A stretch of 64,000 bases of DNA from Brevibacillus laterosporus (GCA_007833815.1 CP033464.1:4582001-4646000), one strand, 5' to 3'. Positions 47,341 through 57,359 are shown, counted from the first letter of the stretch. Notes: generated from the letters alone by a model not told the origin. Numbers and translations: made by a program.

Positions 47341-48609
47341 TTATATATCAAGCAAGCCTTTTGCTATCATACCATCTAAAGCTGTTAAAATTCCCACTTT
47401 TACATGCGAGTAAGTGAGTCCACCCTGTACAAATCCCAAATAAGGCGCACGTAGGGGACCATCAGCAGAAAACTCAATGCTAGCACCCTGAATAAAGGTC
47501 CCTGCTGCCATGATAACCTCATCCGCATAACCTGGCATGGGACTAGGATATGGTGTTACATGTGAGTCGACAGGTGCTGACTTCTGAATACCTTGGCAGA
47601 AAGTTATCAAACGCTCAGCGTTGCCAAATTCTACAGATTGAATTAAATCCGTACGTGGTTCATGCCACAATGGATCGGTGCGGAATCCCAGTTTTTCCAA
47701 CATGGCAGAGGAAAAAATAGCCCCTTTTAACGCTTCACCCACCACATGTGGAGCTAAGAAAAATCCTTGGAACATCTCCAACAAGGAGTATAACGACGCT
47801 CCTCCCTCCGCTCCAATCCCAGGGGCTGCCATACGATAAGATGCCATTGTGACCAGATCTTCGCGCCCCACAATATATCCACCTGTTTTGACTAAACCAC
47901 CGCCTGGATTTTTAATCAGCGAGCCTGCCATAATATCAGCGCCAACCTGAAGTGGTTCTTTTTCTTCCGTAAATTCGCCATAACAATTGTCTACGAACAC
48001 GTTTACGCCAGGATTTATTTCTTTAACAAAAGAAATCATTTCCTCTAACTTGGCAATCGTAAACGAGGGACGATCGGCATATCCACGTGAACGTTGAATA
48101 CCAATCACTTTCGTTTCTGGACGAATCGCTGCCTTTACAGCAGTAAAATCAATACTTCCATTCTCCAATAGCGGTACGTAGTCATAGCTAATTCCGTAAT
48201 CCTTCAGGGAGCCTTGACCTTCCCCACGCACACCTACTACTTCTTCTAACGTATCATATGGTTTGCCTGTGATATATAATAAATGATCCCCTGGGCGCAA
48301 CATTCCAAATAAACTAATGGCAATGGCATGCGTACCTGATATGATATGCGGTCGTACCAAGGCAGCTTCTCCACCAAACACCTCAGCATAAATGGATTCT
48401 AATGTAGCTCGACCACTATCATCATAGCCGTATCCTGTAGACGGTGAAAAATGAAATTCATTCACTTCATGCTTTTGAAACGAACGTAATACTTTGAATT
48501 GATTATAATCAACCAAGCGAGATACTTCTTGATGACGCTTGGCAATCATTTCTTCTACATCTTCCACGAGCGGGCGTAATTGCTCTCCGTGCGCAAACAG
48601 TTGAAACAT
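47341..48609 (-). CDS. ynbB: Methionine gamma-lyase-like PLP protein YnbB
   Basis: The 422-residue product belongs to the 'aluminium resistance' PLP family next to hflX in Bacillus. Visible features are the SPSTGYGYDDSGR start of the active site, HIISGTHAIAISLFGMLRPG, and the PLP lysine in GSLIKNPGGG. The physiological reaction is unproven. It lies 21 bases after hflX, in one operon. Confidence 0.9.
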   Translation of the reverse strand: MFQLFAHGEQLRPLVEDVEEMIAKRHQEVSRLVDYNQFKVLRSFQKHEVNEFHFSPSTGYGYDDSGRATLESIYAEVFGGEAALVRPHIISGTHAIAISLFGMLRPGDHLLYITGKPYDTLEEVVGVRGEGQGSLKDYGISYDYVPLLENGSIDFTAVKAAIRPETKVIGIQRSRGYADRPSFTIAKLEEMISFVKEINPGVNVFVDNCYGEFTEEKEPLQVGADIMAGSLIKNPGGGLVKTGGYIVGREDLVTMASYRMAAPGIGAEGGASLYSLLEMFQGFFLAPHVVGEALKGAIFSSAMLEKLGFRTDPLWHEPRTDLIQSVEFGNAERLITFCQGIQKSAPVDSHVTPYPSPMPGYADEVIMAAGTFIQGASIEFSADGPLRAPYLGFVQGGLTYSHVKVGILTALDGMIAKGLLDI

Positions 48610-48630
48610 GTTTTTTCTCTCACCTTTCTC

Positions 48631-49920
48631 TTACCATTCCTCTTCGTTCACAACAGGTGGATTTACCATATACGGAATCAAACGCCCATACATCGGCTCA
48701 TCTGACTTAATACGTATCGTTATATGATAAGCAGTTCCATCCTCGGAAAATTCCTGCTCCATTTCTAATCCAGCTCGATGCATCATAGAAATCACATCTC
48801 CACGCTCCATCGGAATAATTAGCTCGACATTTTCATACCCCGTCAGCACGATCCCTTCGATCCTGTTGAGCAAACGCTGTAAATCTTGTTCAGACAATGC
48901 CGATATTTGAATGGAATCTTCTACTCGTGGCAAATATCTGTCTGAATCAAGTAAGTCAGCCTTATTATAAACAACTAATTGGGGGATGCTTTCAGCTTCT
49001 AAATCCTTCAAGACTTTGTCCACAACCTCCATATGAACTTCAAAGTCAGGATGGGAGCAATCTACCACATGTAAAATTAAATCTGCCTCCTGAACACCTT
49101 CCAAAGTAGAACGGAAAGCTGCAATGAGAGCAGTCGGGAGATCTTGAATAAAACCAACCGTATCCGTCAACAGCACTTCCTTTCCACTAGGCAGGCTCAA
49201 CTGACGTGTGGTGGGGTCAAGCGTAGCAAATAATTTATCTTCTTGTAATGTATCTGCTTTTGTTAAATTGTTTAGTAAGGTAGATTTACCTGCGTTCGTA
49301 TAGCCAACCAATGCGATCTGATACACATGGTTTTTCTTACGACGTTCACGGTGAAGATGGCGTGTACGAACGATATCATCTAACTGTTGCTTCAATTCAC
49401 TAATTCGGCGACGAATATGGCGGCGGTCTGTCTCCAATTTGGTTTCACCCGGCCCACGCGTACCGATTCCTCCACCCAATCGAGACATCTGATTTCCTTG
49501 TCCGGCAAGTCGTGGCAATAAATAGCTGTATTGGGCTAACTCTACTTGAATTTTACCTTCTCGTGAATTAGCTCGACTCGCAAATATATCTAGAATCAAC
49601 TGTGTACGGTCAATCACCCGGCATTCAAATAAAGCTTCTAGATTACGATTTTGGCTAGAAGACAATTCATCGTTAAAAATCACGACATCTACATCCAGAC
49701 TCACAGCTAATTCAGCTATTTCCTGAATTTTACCCGTTCCTAGATACCAAGCTGAATCTACACGATCACGATTTTGGGTGATAACTTCTAGCACCTCAAC
49801 ACCAGCCGTACGTGCAAGTTCTCCCAACTCGTCCATGGATAGTCGCATGCGTTCCTCATTGCGTTGATCTAATAGACAACCCACTACCAAAGCTGTTTGT
49901 TGTTTATTCCATTCACTCAT
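48631..49920 (-). CDS. hflX: Ribosome-associated GTPase HflX
   Basis: The ATG at 49920 has AAGGAAGGA upstream; 429 residues. The N-terminal HflX domain (YLGTGKIQEIAELAVSLDVD) and the glycine-rich linker (SRLGGGIGTRGPGETKLETD) precede the G domain: G1 GYTNAGKST, G3 DTVGFI, G4 YNKADLL. It splits stalled or hibernating ribosomes in known bacteria. Confidence 0.95.
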   Translation of the reverse strand: MSEWNKQQTALVVGCLLDQRNEERMRLSMDELGELARTAGVEVLEVITQNRDRVDSAWYLGTGKIQEIAELAVSLDVDVVIFNDELSSSQNRNLEALFECRVIDRTQLILDIFASRANSREGKIQVELAQYSYLLPRLAGQGNQMSRLGGGIGTRGPGETKLETDRRHIRRRISELKQQLDDIVRTRHLHRERRKKNHVYQIALVGYTNAGKSTLLNNLTKADTLQEDKLFATLDPTTRQLSLPSGKEVLLTDTVGFIQDLPTALIAAFRSTLEGVQEADLILHVVDCSHPDFEVHMEVVDKVLKDLEAESIPQLVVYNKADLLDSDRYLPRVEDSIQISALSEQDLQRLLNRIEGIVLTGYENVELIIPMERGDVISMMHRAGLEMEQEFSEDGTAYHITIRIKSDEPMYGRLIPYMVNPPVVNEEEW

Positions 49921-50144
49921 ATATGTATCCTTCCTTCCCAAATCCCCAGACGAAAAGAACGGCATCCGCCCACTTGTTTAGCAAACGTCTGCCCTGTGTC
50001 ATTCTTTTACTAGCTAGTAATCAATATACCTTCTTTTTTACCCATTTGTCATCCTTTTCATCCTTCTGATACTAAAATCTAGATGGCTGAGGGCTTATTC
50101 CTCTAGATTGTGTCACAAAACCTGCTACTGCAAGCGATAGGTTC

Positions 50145-51116
50145 TCAGTTTAAAAAATGACTTATATGCAAGTCTTCTGCTCGTATATTCATTAATTCTT
50201 CTTTGCTTGGTTTAGCATTCTTTAGCAAACGCATAGCTTGAGCACGGATTGCTTTCTCCAATAAATTACGTATGTAGCGAGCATTGCTAAATGACTCCAA
50301 AAAAGGATCGGAAAGCAAGTGGATCAGGTGTTGTTTCATTTTTTCTTTCGCCGTAGAGGAGAGAACATATTGTTTTTCCTCGACCATGATAGATGCAATC
50401 TCCATCAGCTCCTCCACCTCATAATCGGTAAAATGAATCTGAATGGGGAAACGAGAAGGTAAGCCTGGATTAATCTGTAGGAATTCATCCATTTCCTCTG
50501 TGTAACCCGCCAATATGCAAATAAAATCGTTTTTATGATCTTCCATCGCCTTTGTTAGACAATCAACTGCTTCCTTACCAAAATCCTTTTCTCCCCCACG
50601 GGCTAACGAATAAGCTTCATCTACAAACAGGATACCCCCCAAAGCTTTTTTAATTAAATCCCTTGTCTTCTGCGCTGTATGCCCAATAAACTCTCCAACC
50701 AGATCAGCACGTTCCACTTCAATTAAGTGACCCTTGCTCAAAATTCCCATCTCTTTTAGTACCTTCCCAAAAATCCGTGCCACCGTAGTCTTTCCTGTTC
50801 CTGGGCTACCTTTGAATACCATATGATAGACCTGTTGCTCTGTCTTTAATTGATATTTTGCTCGTTCACGGTTCGTTCTAAGTAGGGCATAAATTTCGTA
50901 CATGACAAGTTTTGCTTCCTCTAATCCAATCATTTTTTCCAGCTCATTAATAACAGATTTAATATGATCGTTAGCAGTAGAGCGTACCGTATCTGCCAGC
51001 GGTTCTGGCTCCTTTAGCGGCTGGACCACCGGATGATGAAACACAAATTGAATTCGATGTGGTGATTCCGGTGATTCCGTAACGACCGTCTTGGTCATGG
51101 TCGCAGCCTGTTTCAT
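50145..51116 (-). CDS. spoVK: Stage V sporulation protein K (AAA+ ATPase)
   Basis: The 323-residue product has a CbxX/CfqX-type AAA+ domain: Walker A GSPGTGKTTVARI, Walker B GGILFVDEAYSLARGG, and the sensor ARYIRNLLEKAI. SpoVK is needed for spore maturation in the mother cell. Its place next to ynbB-hflX matches Bacillus. The first ~55 residues are variable and proline-rich. Confidence 0.93.
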   Translation of the reverse strand: MKQAATMTKTVVTESPESPHRIQFVFHHPVVQPLKEPEPLADTVRSTANDHIKSVINELEKMIGLEEAKLVMYEIYALLRTNRERAKYQLKTEQQVYHMVFKGSPGTGKTTVARIFGKVLKEMGILSKGHLIEVERADLVGEFIGHTAQKTRDLIKKALGGILFVDEAYSLARGGEKDFGKEAVDCLTKAMEDHKNDFICILAGYTEEMDEFLQINPGLPSRFPIQIHFTDYEVEELMEIASIMVEEKQYVLSSTAKEKMKQHLIHLLSDPFLESFSNARYIRNLLEKAIRAQAMRLLKNAKPSKEELMNIRAEDLHISHFLN

Positions 51117-51210
51117 GTCCCATCACCTGCTTTCCATAATCGTCTCTACAGTATACGCAGTATGCTTTGAAATCCTGTACAGAAAATATAAAATAAATAG
51201 CTTGATTTAT

Positions 51211-51249
51211 AAAAAAATCCCGTCTCACCTGTTACAGTGACACGGGATG
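51211..51249 (-). terminator. Terminator after the YcdB-like fragment
   Basis: ATCCCGTGTCAC and GTGAGACGGGAT are followed by TTTTTTT on the minus strand. Confidence 0.75.
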
Positions 51250-51253
51250 CTTT

Positions 51254-51760
51254 CTATCTGTCAACAAAAATGGCTCTACCTGTAGTAGCATCGATAAAAA
51301 CATCTTTATTCAATCTGTCTTCAGCAAGTTCATAAACCAATCTAGGTGTCTTTTCCCCGCTTTTAATTTCATATCCCAGTTCTAATGGATGATAACGAAG
51401 CCATTCTCTAGCACCTACCTCTGGTGACATAATTGCATTTCGATCCGGGAGCTTGACTTGATTATTAGTTAAAAAAGGTTCTTTAATGGACTGTTTCGTA
51501 AATCTGATCCCTTCTCCTGTAACTGAATCTATTTCAACCAAATAACTTACATACGAATCCACCGTTGGTAAAACCAGAATGCCTTGATAACTTTTAAAGA
51601 AACGGAATCTATATGAGTTTTCATCATTATTACTGTATGTGAGTTGTACTTCCTTGTCCCAGGGATCAAGGTATTTTTCCAAAAAACGAAAGGCTTTCTC
51701 CTGAGCTTGTTCTTTAGAAATCTTCCCTTTTGCATTGGGAGTAATCTTAGTAATTTCCAT
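51254..51760 (-). CDS. YcdB/YcdC (PepSY-like) domain protein, probably a fragment
   Basis: The 168-residue product has the YcdB pattern: ISKEQAQEKAFRFLEKYLDP at the start, RFRFFKSYQGILVLPTVDSY in the middle, and the PRLVYELAEDRL..VFIDATTGRAIFV PepSY-like strand at the end. Full YcdB-type proteins have an N-terminal membrane anchor and two to four such units. This one starts within the repeat and lacks a signal peptide. Its ATG overlaps the stop of the broken sigma factor. Confidence 0.6.
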   Translation of the reverse strand: MEITKITPNAKGKISKEQAQEKAFRFLEKYLDPWDKEVQLTYSNNDENSYRFRFFKSYQGILVLPTVDSYVSYLVEIDSVTGEGIRFTKQSIKEPFLTNNQVKLPDRNAIMSPEVGAREWLRYHPLELGYEIKSGEKTPRLVYELAEDRLNKDVFIDATTGRAIFVDR

Positions 51761-52169
51761 TACACAACTTGGCGATAATCTGGGGATAGAGACATCACCA
51801 GATTTTTTAATTCAGTTGCTCGGTCTTGCTTTAAAAATACACTTTCTGTATCATCAGTTAATTTGCTCTCCGCTTGCTGTTGACTCTGCAAAGTAAGCTT
51901 TGAAAAAATCGTCCGAAATGACCAGGAACGAACATACTTTTTCGTTTCATTGATAGCTAATCCCAATTCATATACGCTTTCATGAACGTTTCTTGTGTAA
52001 TATCTTCCGCAATCTTTTGGTCCTTTAACATGAGATACACCATATTTAAAATCTTCTGACCATACTCATGCATAAGAGACTCTAAACTAAGCTCTTTAGA
52101 CATCGTTAAAGCGATTTCCGCTTTTTCCAATGAGTTCACCTGCTTTATATATTCTTTTTTGCTTTCCAT
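51760..52169 (-). pseudogene. ECF-type sigma factor, frameshifted and lacking region 4
   Basis: The first frame (51957-52169) has region 2: LMHEYGQKILNMVYLMLKDQ and KIAEDITQETFMKAYMNWD. It then shifts to INETKKYVRSWSFRTIFSKL and ends at LVMSLSPDYRQVV, at the start of region 4. The HTH that reads the -35 element is gone, and the YcdB-like frame follows at once. A deletion appears to have joined the two genes. Confidence 0.75.
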
Positions 52170-52241
52170 AGAATTAGATTCCGCTGGACGATTTTTGTGA
52201 CAATTTTTTCCATAGAATTAGTTATACATTCTAACAACACG

Positions 52242-52268
52242 AAAAACCGCCCTCATAGGAGAGCGGTT
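52242..52268 (-). terminator. Terminator of a short transcription unit
   Basis: ACCGCTCTC, loop, GAGGGCGGT is followed by TTTTTC on the minus strand. Confidence 0.75.
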
Positions 52269-52460
52269 CACATCGAGCTCAGTCTTTTGGGGCACTAGCG
52301 GTACTTTTCTTTAACACATCTACCTCCATTATAGAGTTAGATCATCAAAGCGAACCGGATACCACAATCTGGGTAATCATTTCATTGTCCACGGCACATC
52401 AACCTCCTATAAAGACTGTTGCGCGTTTCTAACTGGTGACCACCGAGCTCGATGATTATA
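52242..52460 (-). ncRNA. Short structured transcription unit with two tiny reading frames
   Basis: A TATAAT lies at 52455-52460 (poor -35). GAGCTCGATG (52445-52454) and CATCGAGCTC (52271-52280) are perfect inverted repeats that would close a ~180-nt RNA, followed by the terminator. Two frames lie inside, each with a full Shine-Dalgarno: 52345-52392 (15 residues, MDNEMITQIVVSGSL) and 52279-52317 (12 residues, MLKKSTASAPKD). It could be a small regulatory RNA, a peptide pair, or both. Confidence 0.45.
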
Positions 52461-52492
52461 GTGTAGCCAGAATGAAGATTTTTATACAGGAC

Positions 52493-53338
52493 TCAAACAT
52501 TTTTTCTAAAATTGCTGGCTGAGGCGCCATACTGTTGCTTCCACACGCGTTGAAATGAACTGAGGCTCCCAAAACCAGCTTCATATGCAATACGGGTGAT
52601 CTCCCAATCTGTGGAACGTAGTAAATAAGCTGCCTCTTTTATCCGTAATTGTTGCAGATATTGTCCAGGTGTCATTCTTTTATTTCTTTTAAACTGATGG
52701 ATAAAATGAAATTTGCTACTACCAGCAATACCTGCTATCTCTTCAAGTGTTAAGGGGTGTTTAAATTCTTGATGCATATAATCGATCGCTCTTTTGACAC
52801 CCGGATGTTCATGCAAGCATGTCACTTCTAGCTCACTATCTGTATTCTTTTTTGAATGAAGGGTAAGGAATAATCTGGCTACCTCCCACTCCAGTTCCAT
52901 TTGATGTAGCTCGTCCATTGGTTCAAATAATGATCGTTGAAAAGCCCGTTGTACCGTTTGCTGAAAAAGTGGTACAACCTCTGTAGACAAACTTGTGTAT
53001 TCCAGTGCAGGTCTCTTTCTAACAGACTGTTCATTTTCCCATACTTCTTGTAAAAAATCATGCTGGAAGCCAACCAACATAATAGTAGCTGGGCCATAGG
53101 TAGCAAGATGACGATGTTGATCATCTGGCTGTACCAACAGCCTCTGCTTAGCAGCAACCCTTTGGTAGCTTTTATTCCATTGAATCTCTATCTCATTGTC
53201 TATTGGCATGCTTACTTGCAAATAATCACCATGATCGTGTAATTCGTCACTTTGACCTTGTTGTAATGTAAACAGCCGAAAACCGCTGTTTTTCCATTCT
53301 AGAAGCATATCCATCTGTACATATTTCCCCCAACGCAA
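52493..53338 (-). CDS. AraC-family transcriptional regulator
   Basis: The 281-residue product has an N-terminal cupin-like sensor (LHDHGDYLQVSMPIDNEIEI) and a C-terminal double HTH (LTLEEIAGIAGSSKFHFIHQ; EITRIAYEAGFGSLSSFQRV). It is divergent from the GNAT gene, with a ~125-bp A/T-rich shared promoter region, and may control it. Confidence 0.9.
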   Translation of the reverse strand: MRWGKYVQMDMLLEWKNSGFRLFTLQQGQSDELHDHGDYLQVSMPIDNEIEIQWNKSYQRVAAKQRLLVQPDDQHRHLATYGPATIMLVGFQHDFLQEVWENEQSVRKRPALEYTSLSTEVVPLFQQTVQRAFQRSLFEPMDELHQMELEWEVARLFLTLHSKKNTDSELEVTCLHEHPGVKRAIDYMHQEFKHPLTLEEIAGIAGSSKFHFIHQFKRNKRMTPGQYLQQLRIKEAAYLLRSTDWEITRIAYEAGFGSLSSFQRVWKQQYGASASNFRKNV

Positions 53339-53464
53339 TTTATGCTACCTAACACGCAATTTTTAATATGCGTATTTTTTGAATTCTTTTATACTTACTA
53401 TTATACATTAGCTTCAAGACTAATTTGTATGTAGAATAGTCGTTTACGAAAGGTGTGAATAGAT

Positions 53465-54411
53465 GTGCTTAGACAACCAAACGGTGCTTACGCCGCCGCA
53501 GGACTTACAGAAGCAGAACTAACTCAAGTGAAAGACCTTTTACAAGTTTGCAATGAATATGATCAAATCCAAATCAAATTAAATCTAGATATGATTAGTT
53601 GCAGACCCACTGATCAAATTCAAGATTTTTATTTCGCAAAAGATGACCGAATGATTGGCTATCTCGCCCTATATATTTTTAATAATCGGGAGGTAGAAAT
53701 CAGCGGTATGGTTGATCCTGCTCATCGACGCAATGGTATTTTCTATTCCTTGCTACAGCTAGCTTACCCGGAAATTGAACGTCGCCAGTTACCAAAACTT
53801 ATTTTCATGTCTCAGGAAAAATCTGCTTCTGGTAAAGCCTTTTTGGAAGCACTGGGAAGCACCTATTCCTTCTCTGAATACTGGATGGAAATGGACTCCC
53901 CCCTTCTGATCCAAAAACAACCTCTCTTTTTCTAAGGGAAGCAACGGAAGAAGACATTTCCTTATTCGTACAAGTAGATATAGAGTCCTTTGGATCGTCT
54001 AAAGAAGATTCAATCAGACACGCATTAGAAGGAATTCAAGAACCTGATCGGCATCCTATCGTTGCCTTTCTTGGAAATGAATTCATAGGTAAACTTAGTT
54101 ATCAACGCATAGATGATATGGATTTTATTTATGGCTTTGCTGTCATGCCGTCCTTTCAGGGAAGAGGTTATGGGAGAGAAATTTTGACAAGAGTGGTTTG
54201 TGAATTAATAAAAAAACAGTCACCATCAATCGTCTTGGAGGTAGAAGTGAGGAACAAAAATGCCCTTAAACTGTATAACAGTTGTGGTTTTAAGGAGGTA
54301 ACTGCAAATGATTATTATATCCTGGCCACTTCGCAACTTAGTAGCCTGTTTCACATTTCACATAAAGAGATAGGTGACCAGGAAAACAGTAAAATAAAAA
54401 CTTACGAATAA
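53465..54411 (+). pseudogene. Two-domain GNAT acetyltransferase with a frameshift
   Basis: The first domain (53465-53935) has GMVDPAHRRNGIFYSLLQLA, the acetyl-CoA loop. The frame is lost at a C6 run near 53898. In the shifted frame it continues as PKTTSLFLREATEEDISLFV. The second domain has VMPSFQGRGYGREILTRVV and a VRNKNALKLYNSCGF motif. Joined, it is a ~315-residue double-GNAT protein. The homopolymer suggests either phase variation or a sequencing error. Confidence 0.75.
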
Positions 54412-55196
54412 TCTGGAACCGCGATTGGATAACTTCCTTTTGCTACTGTTACCTCTAGACCTTGCTTTTCCATTTGATCTCGCAACTCTTTTGGGGTTCC
54501 CTCATCGGTGATAAGTAAATGAAAACTGTTGAGGGGACCTATTTTAGAAAAAGCGTCATGCCCCATCTCTTCGTGAGAAGCTAAAATAAAACGCCGACGC
54601 GAAACTTCCAGGACAGCACGGCTAAAGCTTGCCACTTCTGGTGTTGCAGTGCTAACGCCTTGTAAACTAATCGCTCCAGCCGTTAAGAAACAAAGATCAA
54701 TCGTGAATTGTTTCACCATTTCATTTGCGATAATATCGGAAATCGTACCAGTTTTCTTGACTTGTCCTCCTATCAGATAAACGTCGGTTTTTTCAGATTC
54801 ACGTAACTGTTCGGCAATTTTAATCGAATTGGTCACCACTGTTATAGGCATATGTTGAGGTAAAAATTTTAACATATGAAAATGTAAGCTTGTTCCACTT
54901 AAAAATATCGTATCGTGCTCTTGAATGTAGGATACTGCTGTTTTAGAAATGGCAGTAATATGACTGGGTCCATCCTTGAAGCGTATTGCTGACGGTGCAA
55001 CAGGCTTACGCACTGCTGATACAGGGATAGCCCCACCGTGCGTTTTTTTCAAAAGTCCCTGCTCTTCCATAATGGACAAATCTCTCCGAATGGAATCAAT
55101 AGAAACGTGAAATTGTTCCGCTAATTCCTTCACCAACACACGCTGCGCTTCATGTAGGATCTCCAGAATCTTTCCTCTTCTCTCTTCAGCAAACAT
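54402..55196 (-). CDS. DeoR-family transcriptional regulator
   Basis: From the ATG at 55196 (GGCGATGAG upstream) it is 264 residues. The N-terminal HTH is RRGKILEILHEAQRVLVKEL then FHVSIDSIRRDLSIMEEQGL. The C-terminal sugar-phosphate domain is visible (DTIFLSGTSLHFHMLKFLP; TVVTNSIKIAEQL). Such regulators respond to phosphorylated sugars. No catabolic genes lie alongside. It overlaps the GNAT gene end by 10 bases. Confidence 0.88.
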   Translation of the reverse strand: MFAEERRGKILEILHEAQRVLVKELAEQFHVSIDSIRRDLSIMEEQGLLKKTHGGAIPVSAVRKPVAPSAIRFKDGPSHITAISKTAVSYIQEHDTIFLSGTSLHFHMLKFLPQHMPITVVTNSIKIAEQLRESEKTDVYLIGGQVKKTGTISDIIANEMVKQFTIDLCFLTAGAISLQGVSTATPEVASFSRAVLEVSRRRFILASHEEMGHDAFSKIGPLNSFHLLITDEGTPKELRDQMEKQGLEVTVAKGSYPIAVPDYS

Positions 55197-55299
55197 CTCA
55201 TCGCCTGCCTTCACCATGTTATACTTCCATTTTATTCCGTTATACGCAAAAAAGTCAATATTTACCTGCTAAATTATTCTGCTTTATGCCTTTTTGAGC

Positions 55300-55335
55300 A
55301 AAAAAATCAGGATTCCCGAAGAAACCCTGATTTTC
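55300..55335 (-). terminator. Terminator of hfq
   Basis: AAAATCAGG and CCTGATTTTTTT with a short loop on the minus strand. Confidence 0.8.
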
Positions 55336-55345
55336 TTGCCTACTT

Positions 55346-55594
55346 TTACGATTGTTGTGCTTGGCTTTCCGACATCAAAGATACAGGACGTTGTGGAGTA
55401 AACGTAGAAATCGCATGTTTATAAACCAATTGTTGCTTGCCTTCTGTATCAATAACGATTGTGAAGTTATCAAACGCTTTGATATAGCCTCGCAATTGGA
55501 ATCCGTTTACCAAATATATGGTAACTGCGATATTTTCTTTTCGTAGATGGTTTAAGAACGTATCTTGAATATTGATCGTCTGTTTCATGGACAA
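55346..55594 (-). CDS. hfq: RNA chaperone Hfq
   Basis: The 82-residue product has the Sm1 motif ([40 protein letters not shown]) and Sm2 motif ([10 protein letters not shown]). It forms hexamers that bind small RNAs and A-rich tails. It follows miaA, as in Bacillus and E. coli. AGGGGG precedes the ATG. Confidence 0.97.
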   Translation of the reverse strand: MSMKQTINIQDTFLNHLRKENIAVTIYLVNGFQLRGYIKAFDNFTIVIDTEGKQQLVYKHAISTFTPQRPVSLMSESQAQQS

Positions 55595-55617
55595 TACCCC
55601 CTAAAAGGACTTGTAAG

Positions 55618-56571
55618 TTATATATTCGGCGTTGAATGGAACTTTCCTTCCAACGCACTGGTAATTGTTTCAACCACTTGTTCATAAGAATCGGGATTGG
55701 TCATATCGTACCATTCCAACTGAGGCATGCGTCTAAACCAGGTTAGCTGACGCTTAGCAAAATGGCGTGTTCGTTGCTTGATATCAGAAATAGCTTTGTC
55801 CAGAGTAATCTCTCCATAAAGATAAGGGATAAGCTCCTTGTAACCCAAGCCTTGCATAGCTACTAAATCGGCTGAATACCCTTGGTCAAGCAGAATACGA
55901 ACCTCTTCTACTAAACCAGCCTCAATCATTACATCTACTCGTTGATTTACTCGTTCATAGAGCTTCGCCCGATCCATCGTCAAGCCAATAATTTTTAAAT
56001 TGTAAGGAGAATAGGCCGCCTGATTCTGAAAATCAGACATACGTTTTCCAGTCAACTCGTAAATTTCTATCGCTCGAATAACTCTGCGCACATCATTAGG
56101 ATGCAAACGATCTGCTGTAATAGGATCATGTTCACGTAAGCGTCGGTGTAGGGCTTCTACTCCTTCTACGTCAGCATATTTTTGCAACCGATCTCGCATT
56201 TCCGCGTCCTGATCCGCCTCAGAGAATTGATAATCATGAGTAACTGACTGTATGTAAAGTCCTGTTCCACCCACGATGATGGGTAGATGATTACGCTGAT
56301 TTATTTGGGTGATTAGCCTCCGCGCCTGCTGTTGAAAGATAGCTACAGAATATTCCTCATCTGGGTTCATGATATCAATCAGATGATGGGGAACAATAGC
56401 ACGCTCTTCATCAGAAGCTTTAGCTGTACCTATATCCATGCCACGATATACCTGCATGGAATCTCCAGAGATGATCTCTCCGTTGAATTGTTGGGCTAAT
56501 TGTAGGCTTAGAGCTGTTTTACCTACCGCAGTAGGGCCTACAATTACCACTAAGTTTTCTTTTTCCTTCAT
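55618..56571 (-). CDS. miaA: tRNA dimethylallyltransferase
   Basis: The 317-residue enzyme adds dimethylallyl to A37 of tRNAs reading UNN codons. Motifs are the P-loop GPTAVGKTALS, GDSMQVYRGMDIGTAK, PHHLID, GGTGLYIQ and the C-terminal RTRHFAKRQLTWFRRMP. It overlaps the upstream methyltransferase gene by ATGA. Confidence 0.97.
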   Translation of the reverse strand: MKEKENLVVIVGPTAVGKTALSLQLAQQFNGEIISGDSMQVYRGMDIGTAKASDEERAIVPHHLIDIMNPDEEYSVAIFQQQARRLITQINQRNHLPIIVGGTGLYIQSVTHDYQFSEADQDAEMRDRLQKYADVEGVEALHRRLREHDPITADRLHPNDVRRVIRAIEIYELTGKRMSDFQNQAAYSPYNLKIIGLTMDRAKLYERVNQRVDVMIEAGLVEEVRILLDQGYSADLVAMQGLGYKELIPYLYGEITLDKAISDIKQRTRHFAKRQLTWFRRMPQLEWYDMTNPDSYEQVVETITSALEGKFHSTPNI

Positions 56572-57359
56572 CTCTCACTCCCCTCCAATGCTTCGATATA
56601 ACTATAAATCACTTGGTGCTCACGTTTTCGGTAAGGTGTAAAACCCAATTGCTCATGTAGGATACCTGTTGTACCCTCTTTTAAAACGACTCGTCGCTTA
56701 GCTACCCGTCGAGCTTGAGCAATCGTTTCCTCAGTCAGCACCTTATTATTAGCCAATTGGCGCAAGGTAGAAATACCATGTGACTCTGAGACAGCTTGTT
56801 GGAACATAGGATCAAAATAAACCACGTCAAATGAGTTATCAGGCATACTTTGTAGCATTTGAAGATGGTCTGATTCTTCCACCTGTACGCGTCTCATTGC
56901 TTCAATTAAAGCTTGTGTTCCCGTGTCCCAGTGAGCAAGACCGTCTCGCACTAATCTAGCAATCACAGGCTCCGATTCAATTCCCACCACTTGCCCAGCT
57001 TCACCCGTGGCATAGGCAAATACGATCGCATCTGCAGCCAAACCTATCGTGGCATCGAGCACCTTGTCACCTGGTGAAATTTGGCAAGCGGAAAGCATAG
57101 TATCATTATCGCCGCGTTCTAGCCTCTTTATACGGAACGAGGCCGTATTTGGATGAAAAAAGAAAGCTTGTTGACCTTTCCGTTCCAGCCTAGCTCCCTT
57201 GGCGGTTACGATTAAGATATCATCCGTCTGGTATTTACCCCGGAGCTTTTCGATAGAATCCTCCCCACGTGACACTAGTGGAGCGTCAAAGATAGTAGCC
57301 AGTTCGTGCGCATGAGCCAAAACAACTGATTTAGGCTCACTTCCTGTTGTTACAATCAT
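56568..57359 (-). CDS. Class I SAM-dependent methyltransferase (RsmJ-like)
   Basis: The 263-residue product has the SAM-binding loop KVLDATIGLAADAIVFAYAT, the acidic ribose position VVGIESEP, and DVVYFDPMF (motif IV). The layout resembles the DUF548/RsmJ family. Its place before miaA is common in Bacillaceae. The substrate is unproven. Confidence 0.8.
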   Translation of the reverse strand: MIVTTGSEPKSVVLAHAHELATIFDAPLVSRGEDSIEKLRGKYQTDDILIVTAKGARLERKGQQAFFFHPNTASFRIKRLERGDNDTMLSACQISPGDKVLDATIGLAADAIVFAYATGEAGQVVGIESEPVIARLVRDGLAHWDTGTQALIEAMRRVQVEESDHLQMLQSMPDNSFDVVYFDPMFQQAVSESHGISTLRQLANNKVLTEETIAQARRVAKRRVVLKEGTTGILHEQLGFTPYRKREHQVIYSYIEALEGSER

